Below are positions 1 through 13,020 of a DNA stretch of 64,000 bases, in pieces. Positions within the stretch are counted from its first letter, which is position 1, and each line of letters starts with the position of its first letter. Source of the stretch: Staphylotrichum longicolle (taxonomy: Eukaryota > Ascomycota > Sordariomycetes > Sordariales > Chaetomiaceae); NCBI GenBank assembly GCA_019096155.1, contig JAHCVI010000003.1:3844001-3908000 (forward strand), written 5' to 3'. Below the pieces are notes generated by a model. The model was not told where the DNA came from and ran no database searches. It was given only the letters and a program-made list of their open reading frames with translations. The position numbers and the translations under genes were made by a program.

Positions 1-2886
1 GGGCAGATCAACATCGGGAAGACGACGATGAAGAAGACCGACACCAAACAACTGAACCAGATGATCATGTTGATCGCCAGCTTCTCGCGCCACGCCAACC
101 GCACATCCTTGCGCGGCATGCGGCCCAACCACCGAATCAGAAAGTCGGGAATGAAAAAGGTCAGCATGTAGACGAGGAAGACCCAACGCTTGCGGCTCGG
201 GCTGTCCTTGTACTCTTCCACCTCCACCATATCCTTCTCGTTGCCTCGCTCGGCCATCTGCTCGCGCGTGTCAAGGTTCTTGAACATGTCGCCGCCTCCA
301 AACGCAGACACGCCCGCCTCGGACCGCGCGTCCACCTCCTGGCTGCCGAAGTAGCCGGCCTTCTTCTCGCCCGTAAAACTGCTCGGGGTGGGTCCGCCGG
401 AGAGGTACAGACGCTCGTTTGACGCGAGGAAGGGGTCGGCAGGGGTGGTCATGCCGTCTCCGGCATCAGACGGGAGACCGTACCGGCCGGACTGCGAAAA
501 GTTCTCGCCCAGCTGTGCGATCTCCATCCAGCAGCGCTCACTGAGGAACACGCCTGTGGTACCAATAGCGACCTCGTTGGCGGGCCACCGCTTTTCCTCG
601 ACCACCACCTCCACCTTCTCGCGCTCGCTGCCGACGAGCATCGTCTCGCCGTCGGCCAAGCCCAGGAACTCGCCAAACGGCAAAAATACGCTAAAGTCGG
701 CGGACCGCAGGCGCTGGCTGATCTCGGCAATGCCAAACGTCTGCAACTGTGCGCGCACGCACTTGCTGTCGAACTGGTTCGCTATGCGCCTGTCGTTGGG
801 CTTGAGACAGAACACAAAATAGCAGTTTGTACCCGGGGCCGTGATGGACCGCGTGACGTTTTCGAGCGCCGAGAGGAACTGGCCTGACGCGCCTTGTTCC
901 GAGGCGCGCACACTGCCGGCCTTCTTGGCGTCGCCCGCATCGCTGCCGTGGTCAACCGACTGCTCTCTCTCAAGAGCCCGAGCACGGGCGGTGAGGGCGG
1001 TGGAGGGCCGTCCCCGCTTCGACATGATGCTGGGGGCACGCATGGGTCTGGAACTGACTGAAGCCTGCATGACGGTGGTCCGCTCCTGCGGGTGGACGAC
1101 GGTCTGGAGAACTTCCTGCCCAAAGAGACGGGCAACGAAAGAGCTCTTGCTCGAGTTGATCAGGTTCATGAGATCGCCCGAGATGACCTCGCCGTTCTCC
1201 TCTACCAAGCCCTTGATGGGATACTCGACCTCGCCGGCGAAGTGCTTGACGGTGAACGTGGCGGCCGTATTTTCGGTGTAGAAGTTGCTGCCGGGCAGCT
1301 TGGCGGTGGCCGCGCCAACCTGGATAGCTGGGTTCTTGCCCTCGAAGCGCTTCCGCAAACTCTCGAGGAGCTGCATGTCGGTGCGGTGGCGGCGGGTCTG
1401 GTCATCCAGAATGCTGAGCAGGCCGTTGCCCGACTTCAGCAGGCCCTTGACTGCGTCCGAGTTGTCAAAGTAGCTCGTTGCCGGTACAGACACCTCTTCG
1501 GTCTCGAGCATGTCGGCCTTGCGGTCAAAGAAGTTTTGCAGAGTCAGATTGTAGAGCGACTCGGTAGCGGCATTGGCCAAGAGCTGGTCGAGGGTTGAGC
1601 CGGTCGAGCTCTGCTGCTGGAAACCGGGGAAGTCGACGATCGAAATCGTGTTGCCGATCGAGTCCTCAGGGGCACACAGCCTCTGGTTGATGCTCTCAAT
1701 AACATACGCAACGAGAAGTGAGTACAGTGTCCGGGCCAGCTCGTTTGCGTTTCCCCGCGCACCCGCGGGATCGAGCATTACCGTCACTCTCTCCTTGTGA
1801 AGCATCTTGGTCTTGTAGCCCAGCGTTGTCTGAAGCTCTGTGGCACCAACACCGAGGAAGGCGGCAATGATTCCGAGTACATCCTTGTTCTTCACCGTGG
1901 TCGTGGTCTGGGCACCTTCGTGCGAGAAGCCACCGCTGTCATCAGCCGTCGCCATGGTGCTGGAGGTCGTCTCAAACTCCAGTTGGCCAATGTGAAGGAT
2001 GCTGGCCAGAATCTGGCAGATCTCGGCGATCTCGCTGCGGGGAAACTCGAGTTTCCGCAGGGCCGTCTTGAAGAGCTGGAACCCTTCGGCATCGTTGATT
2101 CCCACCTTTAGCTGCGTCGGGTGACCCAGGTACTTCCACCGCGTCCCCGGCCCGTCAAACCCAAGGTGGGTTTTCTCGGCAGCGCTTGTGCCCGTCAGGA
2201 GGTAGTACAGCACGTGGAAGTTGCGTTCACCCGTGGGAACATCCGTTATCCTGCTTCTCTCCAGCCGATGATCCAGCAGCTTGGCGCCGATAAGCGAGGG
2301 GTTCGTGGTCGACGCTGTGTCATACTGGAGTTCGTAGAAGAGACCCGCCTTGGAGGCCGTCGGTGTCGTGGCCGTCTTGGTGGTGGTGAGCGTGTCGAAG
2401 ACGTAGGCAGCGAGGGAGACCTTGGCGGATAGAGGCGTGGAGGAGCGGTTGAGGAGGGAGGTCAGCAGGTGGGCTCGAACGGTTGTTTTCCCCGAGCCAG
2501 ATTCGCCGCTGTTGACAAGTTAGCTTGCACTTCCAAGACACCTAGCATGTTCTGGCGGTTCGAGGATGCCCGTACAGAAAAGTAACGGCCTGATTTTCAG
2601 TACGATGCCCCATCCGGAGAAAGGCCCGCTCTGCCAGGTCCTCGGCCGCGGCCATGGCAGACGAGTCTCGGGAGCCATCGCCCTTTGTGGAGCTCGTGTA
2701 TGTGTTGATGCAGAGGAGGGCATGGGACGAGAGGCGGGCGGTTGGGATCGAGACGTGGAAGCGACTGGCGAGGTGAGCCGTCAACTGCGTGTCGGACTGG
2801 GAGTGGGCGGGCAAGGCGGGCAGCGAAGGTTGCGTATGGGCTCCTCCTCCGCTGTTCCCGCCGAGCGGCGGGAGATTGAGGGCCAT
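1..2886 (-). CDS. chs5: Class V chitin synthase with myosin motor domain, 5' part (cut by window edge)
   Basis: Plasma-membrane chitin synthase that polymerises UDP-GlcNAc at hyphal tips and septa; class V enzymes carry an N-terminal myosin-like motor (csmA of Aspergillus, chs-5 of Neurospora). The ATG at 2886 begins [10 protein letters not shown]. Exon 1 is 2886-2576; a 67-bp intron (2575-2509, GTACGG..CAG) precedes exon 2, whose frame stays open to base 1. Right after the junction lies an intact P-loop, GESGSGKTT, followed by motor segments including [16 protein letters not shown] and a switch-2-like SIVDFPGF near 1645. At the left edge the frame enters a neck with membrane segments: [20 protein letters not shown], then a second hydrophobic run. 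The catalytic GT2 domain and DEK tail lie outside the window. The gene is divergent from the class VII synthase at 6298. I checked the frame at three widely spaced places and saw no frameshift. Family assignment is firm; the start is well supported by the conserved N-terminus. Confidence 0.93.
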
Positions 2887-5800
2887 GATGGGGGACGGCG
2901 CCGCCGGGAGCTGGCCGTGGTCAAGCTGAAAGTGTGCTACGACTTTGCAGACTTGTCCTGGGCGTGAGTCTCTTTGCTGGTGTTTGGTGGTTCCCGGACG
3001 TGTGTCTGTCCGTCCGGTGTCCTCGCGAACCCGGAACACCCCCCTAAAGCGCCACCGGCCTCAGATCTTCGTTGGCGACGGGGTCCGGGGCTTCGGCAGC
3101 CGCAATCTCGATCTCGGGAGCTAATAAAAAATTAAAATAGGACGGGCGATTGTTTCCAATGCCTAACGAATGTCGGATGGAGATGTGCAAAATACGCCTA
3201 AACGAGTGTCGGAACGAGGGAACACGCGCGGTTGAGTGAAGCGAACAAAATGTCAAGCAGTGGGGGACTCGAGAGTCGCCTGGACGATGGAATGCACTCT
3301 CCTGGCCCAGCAAAGTTTCCAAGCAACCGCCTGCACGCGCTTGGCCTTTCGGGGCTGGCTGGGGCCTGCTGCGGCCGGGAAAGGGGGAGTGGACTGTTTT
3401 TTTTCCCTGACCGGGGTTCTTTGCTACGGCAGGCGCTACACTCCTTCCGCGCAGGTTTTTCATACGAACTCCCCCCCTTCGACCTGTCTCCACCTGATTC
3501 GCAGGGGCGCAGGTCCGAGCCAGGCATTGGATCGCAGCCTTCCAGGAAGTGGTTCAAAATAAACAAGATCTGGAACGCAACCCTACGGGCCTACCACGGG
3601 ACTCACGCACGCCGAATTTTTTAACTCTGAGGTGCTTGGAGAGGATCTGCGAGCGAGGCAAGCACTGTTGAAAACCATGGCCGAAAAAACCTCGAAGCCG
3701 TCGTAGATTTTTTCTTCCGTCATCAAATTCGGACTGTAACCCTCCATCTTCCAGAGCAGTTCCATCCGTCGACCGGGATCAGGCCGCCGCCGCATCAGCC
3801 GGCACCGACTCCACCGATGGTGGATCGCATTTCAGGAGAGCAGGGATTGCGCTGGCTTGACTCGCGAGATCCGGTTGGGGCCGTGAGCGCAAGCCGCCTC
3901 CTTTCCTTGGCTCCCAGGCTCTTCTCGATAACTGCATGTTTGAGATGCCTCGACTTCGTTCGCTACCGTTGCGTGGGGCTGAGACAGAGAGAGACAAAGA
4001 CAGAGAGCGGTTGTCAACTGTGTAACTCCCGACTGGCGTTGCACAGCAATACAGAAGTCAACGTTACCGGCCCTGCACGCAACACGAAGGTTGACTGCCC
4101 CCAAGGCTGCGTACAGCCACAGTTGGATACTGACACCCTGACACCCAATGCACAGTCCATACGAGATTCAGTGATCAGCCCTCTGAGATCTGCTCGCCAG
4201 TGGATTGGACCTGACGGCGGAGTGGCGACACGAAGGTGGTCCGCGGGTGGTCTTACCACGTAACCACACAACTTGAGGGTGCGCCAAGGTCCTCGGGCGC
4301 TTTCTTGTGCGCAGAGGCAGTCGGGATCCTGCATCATAACCCCCGTTGCCGGTTCGACAAAGACAGAATGTGACAGACACAACTCCTCGAACTGTTTCAC
4401 TCGCTGCGCCGGCCGACTACACCACCCGCCGTTCGAGGAGATGTTGTTTTGCGGCTCGCATTAGGCAGCGTCCGCTCGTCGATGTGGAGGATCAAGAGGA
4501 ATCCGCGTCTGCAACCCCATGCATTCATGCTGCGTCGGCAGGCAGAGCAGGTCGAGTTTGGGATCATCGACGCAATTGCAAGCGAGATGGACACTGTGCT
4601 CTCGATCTGCACTGCACTGACCCGACAGTCTCTGGCATGCAGTGCTCGAGACCTACGTGCGCCGAGAAACCCCGCCATTGCATGACATGGCAAACTATAC
4701 ACATTAAAGGAATAATGTTGGCGGTTCTCAAATCCACCGAAAATGAAATGACACTTGGTGTTGGGAGTTCGAACTGCTTCCAGTAACTAAGTTAGCGGGG
4801 CCACCAGATTGGATGAAAAGGCACCGGCTAAAAAAAGAAAGCGTGTGGGTTGGTTGTGGTTGTGTGTGGGAGCCAGTGGCGTGGGCACAACGCGCCAACA
4901 CTTGAATATCTCAGGCACTGCCGCGACTCGGTGCTGACTGGGAGCTCTTTTCGCCTCTCCCAAGGGCCATCGAAGGTTGCATAGCACAGCTGGAGTCCAG
5001 ATGAACGAATAACCGGCCTGGGCGCTGAGCCAAAGCTTGTGTCATGCGGAGCCGATGGCTCGTGGTGGTGCGAGTGGTGGATTCTGCTCCACACTCCCGT
5101 CACTGCCATCTCATGTCCTGACTGGCCTCGTATTCGACCACGCGGGTGCAGCCGACAGACCCTTTTTTAGGCCTTGCATCGCCGCGCTGCTTCAGATGCC
5201 ATCCTCCAGTCAGCAGACGCCGCCGGCTTGCAAACGACACAAAATCCTCGCGGATCAGCGGCGGCGAAGAGGAGAGAGGAGACAGTAACTGACTGAAGTG
5301 CCTTACGTATTATGAACTGCAGAGAGAAACTGCTGCCTTACTGACTCAGGGAAAGCGTGCAAAAACTCTGAGCTGCTGCTTCTCGTTCTTCTCCCCGATC
5401 TTGGAATCGCAAATGAGTTGGAATGCAAGGGCCTTGTTTATGCACATACGTGGAATTGCACCAGATTGAATGCCCAAAAAGCATGCAATTCCGGCGGCCC
5501 CATTCCAGGCGCTGCTCGTCCAATGGCCCAGAATTTTCTCGCGGCACATCATGCAAATCCCGGCCCACCGCGGTGCCTGTTGTGGTGCCTGTTGTCGAGA
5601 CGGGAGCTGTGGTCAGCATGCTTGGCGTAAAACTGCGCAGCTGGCTCGTCCCGTCCGCCGTAGCCAGGCTCGGAGGTGCGGTTGCTGGGTCCATTCTTTT
5701 CTGGGCAGTGCCCCTGCGTCCACCACTTCGTCTGGTGCAAGCTGCCGCATCGCTCGTTTGTGCCTGTCCGACGGGGGCATTTTTCGATCTTGCTTTCTTT

Positions 5801-6297
5801 TTGCCCATTGCTTCCCTCGCTGCCGCTATCCACCACCGTCGTCACTCGCTCTGGCGGTTTTCCTTCTCCGGTCGTTGCTTTTCTCTTTCCTTTGCTCCCT
5901 CTCTCGCAGCGGCCAAGCCTGGGACTCCATCCCGCGTCCCGTCTGTCGTCTGTGACCTGCTCGAGAAAGGGGCACCGGGGGGCTGAGCGTGCCTTCTCCG
6001 TTGCCGCCGCGACCATCCCGCATCCCACGGCAAAAATCCCACACCACGCTCGAACCCAGGAGACATTGTCTCGACATTGTCCGACAAACACTCGCTTGAG
6101 CATCACTATCCGCCAATCTGCACCCTCCCCGGTTGCTGCACCGCGTCCGGACGTGTCTGAGCTTTGCAGAGGTCAGAAATTGGGGTTGTCGATAACACCA
6201 CTGTCTGGGGAATCTGGACGCCATTTCGTGGTGGGCTTGAACGAAACCCGTCCTTGGCCGTGTCCCTTTCGGGGCGCCGCAACTGACCACCGACACC
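2887..6297. promoter_or_regulatory. Shared divergent promoter and 5' leader region of the two chitin synthase genes
   Basis: This 3.4-kb gap separates the start codons of two divergently transcribed myosin-domain chitin synthases. It has many open frames on both strands (for example 5423-5986 plus and 5549-6106 minus), but they overlap each other, are rich in Pro/Arg/Ser and show no recognisable domain, so I treat them as chance. CT-rich stretches precede the class VII start (about 5860-6110), as is common in fungal promoters and leaders. Head-to-head class V/VII pairs are known in filamentous ascomycetes, so shared regulation is likely but not shown by the sequence. Several ATGs lie between 5400 and 6297, so an upstream-ORF leader for the class VII gene is possible. 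Confidence 0.6.
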
Positions 6298-9200
6298 ATG
6301 GCGAACCGCATGTCCATGTACTCGATGGCCTCGGAGTCCGGCATGGGCGGCTCTAGGGGCGCCGGCCCGCAGTCTGCCCAGGTGTCGACGACGACGCTGT
6401 TGAACTCGATCCACAACATCTACCTCTCCTCCCAACCGTATCGCCTCGATGCCGGGACGAGCCTTGTTGTGAACACATGGCTCACCGCCTCACAGCCGGG
6501 CCCGACAGGGCTCGTCGGCGGCACCATAGACGCCGATCTGGTGACCAGGGCATGGGAACATGCCCGTCGCCGTGCCGAAGATGGGTGCATCATCTTTGGG
6601 TAGGCTGCCCCCCTTGAGAATTGAGCTTGCCGCGTCGTTGTTGCTAACCGTCTCAGCTCCCTCCACACGTCGACACCCTCGCTTCTCCGACCCGCCCTCT
6701 CGTCTCTCCCCGTCGCCATCCCGAGCTCGATCCTCCAGTCCCTGCAGGCCATCGAGCCATTCCTCCGCTGCGTGACCCCATACAACCCCTCGACGCCGAG
6801 GCAGATTGCCCTAGGCGTTACCCTGACTCTCAACCTCACTGGCAAGATCGTTGGCGCGTCAGTCGCTTTGTCACAAGGCGGGATCGACACCGAGAAGGGC
6901 CTGCTGCGCATCTCACCAGAGCCTGGCAACCGTGCCTTTGATGTTTTCTACTACCTCCTGACCTCGGCTTCGACTCCGGCCGAGCGCGAGTTCCTTGGAC
7001 TGAAGGGCGCGTCCAACTACAATCTGCTGGCCCGCTCTGGCACGTACGACCCTCCATCCTACTTGCCAACAGCTGACGACGGCGCTGCCGCCGATGACTT
7101 CCGGTCTGCTCTGAAAGAGATCGGTATCAAGGGTTCTGCTCATCGCCACTTCATCTCCACCCTGGCCGGCCTCTTGAAGTTGGGCAACACCATCGACTAT
7201 AACGTAGACGAAGATGTGCTGGAGGAGGTCAGCGAGGATGTCGGTGGGCTCCTTGGCCTGGAGCCCGAGGTTCTGGCCAGGCAGTGCACCACGGATGACC
7301 GTGCCACGCTCCTCGCGGGCCTGTACGAGGCATTGGTCGATTGGGTAATCAAGAAGGCGAACGACGCCATTGCCGCCCAGATGGGCCGGATCAGGGACGG
7401 CGCTGAGTCGATAGACGACGGCCAGGGTGCTCGGACTCCCACTTCGCTCGAGGACAACGGAGATACCGTCTGCCTCCACTTCCTCGAGATCCCCGACCCC
7501 CACTTGGGCAAAGCTGTTGCCATGCGGAGCATTTTCGATGACAACCAGGGTATCAACGCCGAGATGAAGCAGGACGGCGTTGAGGTTGTCCCGGCCAGCA
7601 GCTCCATCCTGCGCGAGATGCAGAACGCCGTGGCTGAGGGCGGGCCCGAGCTGGGCATCATGGTTGGGTCCCTCGGTAGGGAGAGGCAACATATGCTCGA
7701 AAAGCGGGAAGAGGTCCTTGAAAAGGTCGCGCTTTCTGCCGAGGATGATGGCTTCTTGAAGCAGCTCCTGATCCCCGTCCCCGCCGAAGGAATCAACCTG
7801 GGCCGCGGCGGTCGTCTCGACCTGCCCGCCATCCTGAGCACTAGTCGTGCGTGGTATCATCTCTGCATCCACCCGACAGACGAGTCGCCTGCCAGCCTGG
7901 CCGCTCTCCCATCTGTCAACTCGGCTTGGTCCGCGGGCACTGTTTCTAGGCAACTTCGGGCCTGGCGACTTCCCGAGTGGTCCAATCGGCGTAACAAGCA
8001 CCTCGACTACACGGTTGACTTCGACTTTGACGAGTTCGTTCGACGATACCGGGGCTTGGGCTGCATGGACGGCCGTGATGGCATTGAGAGCTGGATTTTG
8101 GAACGCGGTTGGACCAATGGCGAGGTGGTGGTCGGCCGTGAGCGTGTTTGGATGAGGGAGACTGCGTGGTGGGAGGCCGAGGGCGTGCTCGACCTCAAGC
8201 CCGGGGATATGGAGAGGCTCGGGAGCATGCCCAACATGATGCCTCCGAGCGGCTTTGGCACCGGCTATTCCGCCACCAGCAGCGGCTTCTTCCCGCCGCA
8301 GCCGTTCCACGACAATTCCTCGAATGGGAGCCGTGAACAGCTCGTCAACCACCAGAGGAACTTGAGCCACACGACGCTGGGTGCCCCCCGCCCCGCCATG
8401 GCTCCTTCAATCGCCCCGACGGCTATGACTGGCATGCGGAATGTCAGTACTGGCGACTACGGTCTGGGTCACAAGGGCGACACTCACAAGGGCGATGTCT
8501 ACTACAACCCCGACGGCCAGTTCGTTTGGCAACCTGGATGCCGATCTCGCGGCGGGCAAGAAGGTGGAGGAGGTTCCCATCACGCCTGGCAGAAGGGCAT
8601 GGGTGATCTTCGTCTGGATGCTGACTTTCTGGATCCTTCACCCCTTCTGCGGTACGTTGGACGGATGAAGCGACCCGATGTGCGCATGGCGTGGCGTGAG
8701 AAGGTCGTCCTTTGCTTCTTCATTGTTATTCTTAACGGCATCATCGTTTTTTGGATCATCTTTTTCGGCAAACTGCTCTGTCCCGACTACGACAAGGCGT
8801 GGACTCGAAACGAAGTCAAAAATCACCAGGGAGCGGACGATTTCTGGGTCAGCGTCCACGGCACGGTTTACGACATTTCTAAGTTCTGGAAGCTGCAGCA
8901 CGGCACTCCGAGTTACGAGACCACGCGCGACGTCATGGAGCCCTTGGGCGGTCTGGACATGGACAACTACTTCATCTTGCCGCTCACTTTGTCGTGCCCG
9001 GGACTGGTGACCGACGAGACGATCCGGCTCAGCCTCAACACCACTCAAGAATACATCCAGGCCGTCCACGACTCGGGCTACTATGCGAGGGATCCGACCG
9101 GTTCTATGGGTAAGGTCGATTGGTACTCGAAGAAGTTCCTGCCCCGCATGAAGGAATACATCACCGGTGATCTCGTCTGGGATCCGGCACAGATCAAGCG

Positions 9201-11869
9201 GGAGGGCGAAGAGGAGCAGCACATGTGGTTCCTCTGGAACGACCGGGTTTACGACCTGACGGACTATTTTTACACCCAGAAGGAGATGCGCGATAATGCC
9301 CGCTGGGCCTTCCTCGACGCCAAGGTCGCTAGTATCATCAAGAACAACCCCGGCCAGGACCTTACCGATCAGTTCCAGAAGCTCAGAGAGGACGCCAACT
9401 CCACCGAGATCATCAAGATTGAAAACACTTTCAACTGCTTGGACAACAGCTTCTACGTTGGCAGGACGGACTTCCGCGAGACGGCCAAATGCCAGGTCAA
9501 CAAGTGGATGCTCATCGTCTTCACCATCATCCTTTGCGCTGTCATCCTCATCAAGTTCGTGTCGGCCCTTCAGTTTGGCTCCAAGAGGCGCCCGTCTCCC
9601 CAGGACAAGTTCGTTATTTGCCAGGTGCCGGCATACACCGAAGGCGAAGACTCGCTGCGCAAGGCGCTCGATTCGCTCACTGCTCTGCAGTACGACAACA
9701 AGCGCAAGCTGATCTGCGTCATCTGCGATGGTATTATTGTCGGTGCCGGAAACGACCGTCCCACCCCCAAGATTGTGCTGGATATCCTCGGCGTCGACCC
9801 CAAGGTTGATCCTCCGGCTCTCCCATTCAAGTCGGTTGGCACCGGCAGCGATCAACTCAACTACGGCAAGGTCTACTCTGGTCTCTACGAGTACGAAGGC
9901 AACGTCGTCCCGTACATTGTGGTCGTCAAATGCGGCAGGGAATCGGAGAGGGAGAAGACCAAGCCCGGCAACCGTGGCAAGCGTGACTCGCAGATCCTGC
10001 TCATGAGCTTCCTCAACCGTGTCCACCACCGCGCCCCCATGAACCCCCTCGAGCTGGAGATGTTCCACCAGATCAACAATATCATTGGTGTGGATCCGGA
10101 ACTGTACGAGTACCTTCTGATGGTCGACGCCGATACCTGCGTCCGTGAGGACTCTCTCAACCGTCTCGTTGCTGCCTGTGCCAACGACGCTAAGATTGCT
10201 GGCATCTGCGGCGAAACGAGTCTGCAGAATGAGGAACGCTCGTGGTGGACTATGATCCAGGTCTACGAGTACTACATTTCGCATCATCTCGCCAAGGCCT
10301 TCGAGTCCCTCTTTGGCAGCGTCACCTGCTTGCCCGGCTGGTAAGTTTGAAAGTGCTTCGAAACGAGCCAAGCCATTTCAGATGCTGACCGATTCCAGTT
10401 TCTCCATGTACCGTCTGCGGACCGCGGACCGCGGAAAGCCCCTGATCATTTCTGACGATGTCATTCGCGACTACAGTGACTGCAACGTGGACACCCTTCA
10501 CAAGAAGAACCTCCTCTCGCTCGGTGAGGATCGTTACCTGACAACCCTGATGACCAAGTACTTCCCGCACATGTCGTACAAGTTCATCCCGGATGCCTAC
10601 TGCCAAACCGCCGCGCCCGAGAAATGGAGCGTCCTGCTGTCGCAGCGTCGTCGTTGGATCAACTCGACTATCCACAACTTGGTCGAGCTGATGTTCATTC
10701 CTGAGATGTGCGGTTTCTGCTGCTTCTCGATGCGCTTCATCGTGTTCATCGACCTCTTCGGCACCGTCATTCTCCCCGCGACCTGCGTCTACCTCGGCTG
10801 GCTCCTGTACACTGTCATCACGCGCACCGGGCCGTTCCCGCTGATCTCGATTATCATGCTGGCAGCCGTGTACGGTCTTCAGGCGCTCATCTTCATCCTC
10901 AAGCGCCAGTGGCAACACATCGGCTGGATGATCATCTACATCCTCGCCTTCCCCATCTACTCGTTCGTCCTGCCCATCTACTCGTTCTGGAACCAGGACA
11001 ACTTCTCGTGGGGTAACACGCGCATCGTTATTGGCGAGTCCGGCAAGAAGCAGGTGGTCGCCGTCGACGAGGAAGGGTTCGACCCGCGTTCTGTGCCCCT
11101 CCAGCGCTGGGACGACTACGCCCTCATCAACAACCTCCCCGGCCGCCGCGGCGGGCACTCGGAAAAACACGGCGCGGACGGCGGCATGGGCATGTACGAC
11201 GAGACGTACGAGATGGACGACATGAAGTCGGTCTACTCCTCCATCCGCCAACCCTCGGTTCTCGCCGGCTTCCCCGCCCGCAACGGCTCCGGGGCCTACA
11301 TGCCCCCGACCCCAGGCACCCCGGGCACCCCCTTCACCCCCGGCGGCGGCCCCGGCGGGGTCACCCGCACCAGCACCTTTGTCGGCACCACCCCGTACGC
11401 GGACAACCCGGCCCTCGCGCACCGCCAGAGCATGATGTCGATGGGCGCCGACCAGCGGCGCTCGCACACACCCTACGCCGACTTCCCCTCGGCCGCGCAG
11501 CGCGGCAGCGCCGTCAACCTCCGCGGCATGAGCGGCACCCCGCCGACGCTGGGCGTGCCCGGCAGCGCGACAAACAACCGCCTGTCGATGGCCAGCACGT
11601 CGATGCTGCAGCCCAGCCCGAGCCGGCTGGGCCTGCACGCGGACCCGAGCATGGGGTCGTTCAACGGCCTGACCATGCCCGGCGCCGCGGGCCCCGACGA
11701 CGGCGCGATCGTCGAGGCCATCCAGGCGGTGCTGGGCGAGGTGGACCTCGACACCGTCACCAAGAAGCAGGTGCGGGCGCTGGTCGAGCAGAGGCTGCAG
11801 ACGGAGCTGACGGGGGAGAGGAGGACGTTTATGGATCGGCAGATTGATAATGAGTTGGCGAATATGTAA
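6298..11869 (+). CDS. chs7: Class VII chitin synthase (myosin-like domain without P-loop)
   Basis: Membrane chitin synthase; partner of the divergent class V enzyme. Exons: 6298-6599, 6657-10340, 10399-11869, with introns of 57 and 58 bp (branch GCTAAC in the first). The join gives about 1818 residues. The N-terminal ~600 residues resemble a reduced myosin head, but the P-loop found in class V is absent: exon 1 ends CIIFG and continues SLHTST. Then come membrane segments (about residues 765-805), a cytochrome-b5-like segment (about 823-883), and the GT2 core with DADTCV near 1258, EDRYLTTL near 1371 and the QRRRW signature near 1409. The tail is Pro/Gly-rich, ending in a DEK_C-type domain (1761-1818). 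Between 8530 and 8636 the conserved segment ([11 protein letters not shown], then [13 protein letters not shown]) sits in another frame, so two compensating frame slips interrupt a membrane segment; see findings. Class call is firm. Confidence 0.93.
8530..8636 (+). other. Out-of-frame island inside the class VII chitin synthase
   Basis: The main frame here reads a Gly/Arg-rich stretch ([10 protein letters not shown] onward) that does not fit the family. The frame shifted by one reads [11 protein letters not shown] and then [13 protein letters not shown], which matches the class V paralog at the left edge ([14 protein letters not shown] before the shared GRM.R.DVR.AWREK motif). Restoring the frame needs +2 (or -1) bases near 8531, in the run CAACC, and +1 base near 8635, in GATCCTTC. 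The net change is zero, so the downstream frame survives. Confidence 0.8.
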
Positions 11870-12070
11870 TGTGTGACTTGAAGTGAGTCTCGGTAATGGG
11901 GAGGGTGGGGAAATAGATAGAATGGTTGTTGTTGTTGTCTCTTGGTTGGTTTGGTTTGGTCTGGCTTGGCTTGGTTGGTTTTAAAGGGGTCTTGGATCGC
12001 GGCTTTTTTTTTTCTTGTCTCTCTATCTCTGTCTCTGGCGTGTCTGTCTCAGCGTTGTCTGTCTGTTCCG

Positions 12071-12105
12071 TCTGTTTGTCTGTTTGTCTGTTTGTCTGTC
12101 TGTTT
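12071..12105. repeat. TCTGTTTG-type tandem repeat
   Basis: About four copies of an 8-bp TCTGTTTG unit lie in the presumed 3' untranslated region of the class VII chitin synthase, within a longer T/G-rich tract. Confidence 0.8.
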
Positions 12106-12594
12106 TCTCAGGCAAGCGGGCAGGCAGGCAGACGGGCAGTTTAGCCGTTACCGCTACCATTACTATTACTACTAGTTATTATTTCTACTCACTTTTCTGG
12201 TTTTCCACTTTCCTTGGGTACCTACCTTTCCTTGGCTCTGCTCAGTCTTTGTTCTGCTCTGTTCATGTTTTTATGCTGCGCAACGTCCTCATTGGTTTGA
12301 GTTTATTGTGCATCTATTTTTTTCCGCTCTCGGCAGCATTGTTGTTGTTGTTGCTGTTTATTGCCGGGTCGGTTTTGTTTTTGGAGGGGGAGGGGGGGAT
12401 GATTCATTGCTAGCAAAAAGAGCATTGCACGCATATGTACCTACCTAGGTATGGCTTGTTGGAAAAAAGGGGTGTGGGTGTGTGTGTGTGTGTGAGAGAG
12501 CTCCACGAGCGGCCCAGCGCCTGGCGTCAACCCCGGGGGAAGCGAGGGTGGGAGGGCTGGTCGATGGATTGGTAGTGATAGTGGTAGTGGTAGA

Positions 12595-12607
12595 GGGGGG
12601 GGGGGGG
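12595..12607. repeat. 13-base G homopolymer
   Basis: An uninterrupted run of 13 G in the convergent intergenic region. It is a likely place for assembly length errors. Confidence 0.9.
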
Positions 12608-13020
12608 TATGGTTTAATAATGACAGTTTCCTAGTTCTGAGAAACAGATAGAGAGATTGTGTGTGCGTGTGTGCTTGGTTCCCAGTGTTGAAGAGAAGTG
12701 AGGGGGTAAAAGATCAAGTGTGTGGGTTTCCTTGTTCGATTGTTCGAGGTCAGGAGTGCCTACGAGCACATTCATGCTCTCACTGGCTTTGCCGCATCCA
12801 GGGCGTATTGCAACATACGACGAGGGCTACAATGACGAGCGTGGCTTTGGACTGAAGTAGGTCGGGATGGCTCATAACTCAGTATCTTCAGTTGATCCTT
12901 GTTTTCTAAATCGTCGCTCAAACCAAAAACTCACTGCGAGGCAGCCGTGGCCCTTGGCCTGCTACCCGGCTCAAATCGCTCAGAAAGTTGGTCGGCGCCA
13001 TCCCATATCCCTACGATGCT

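Larger units (their letters stand above)
11870..13020. other. Convergent intergenic region with low-complexity tracts
   Basis: This 1.15-kb stretch lies between the 3' ends of the chitin synthase and the kinase. It holds T/G-rich sequence, a TCTGTTTG tandem repeat, a TG dinucleotide run (12479-12494) and a run of 13 G (12595-12607). I see no gene. Confidence 0.7.

Noticed and set aside
4340..4360. GGTTCGA, resembling a tRNA B box
   Set aside because: No matching A box at the right distance and no cloverleaf could be folded around it.
5423..6356. Several overlapping 150-226 codon frames on both strands upstream of the class VII start
   Set aside because: Mutually overlapping, Ser/Arg/Pro-rich, and inside a CT-rich promoter/leader; no conserved motif.
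6913..10371. Long minus-strand open frames (485 and 577 codons) across the class VII chitin synthase
   Set aside because: They mirror the chitin synthase coding frame and show no motifs; antisense artefacts of codon bias.
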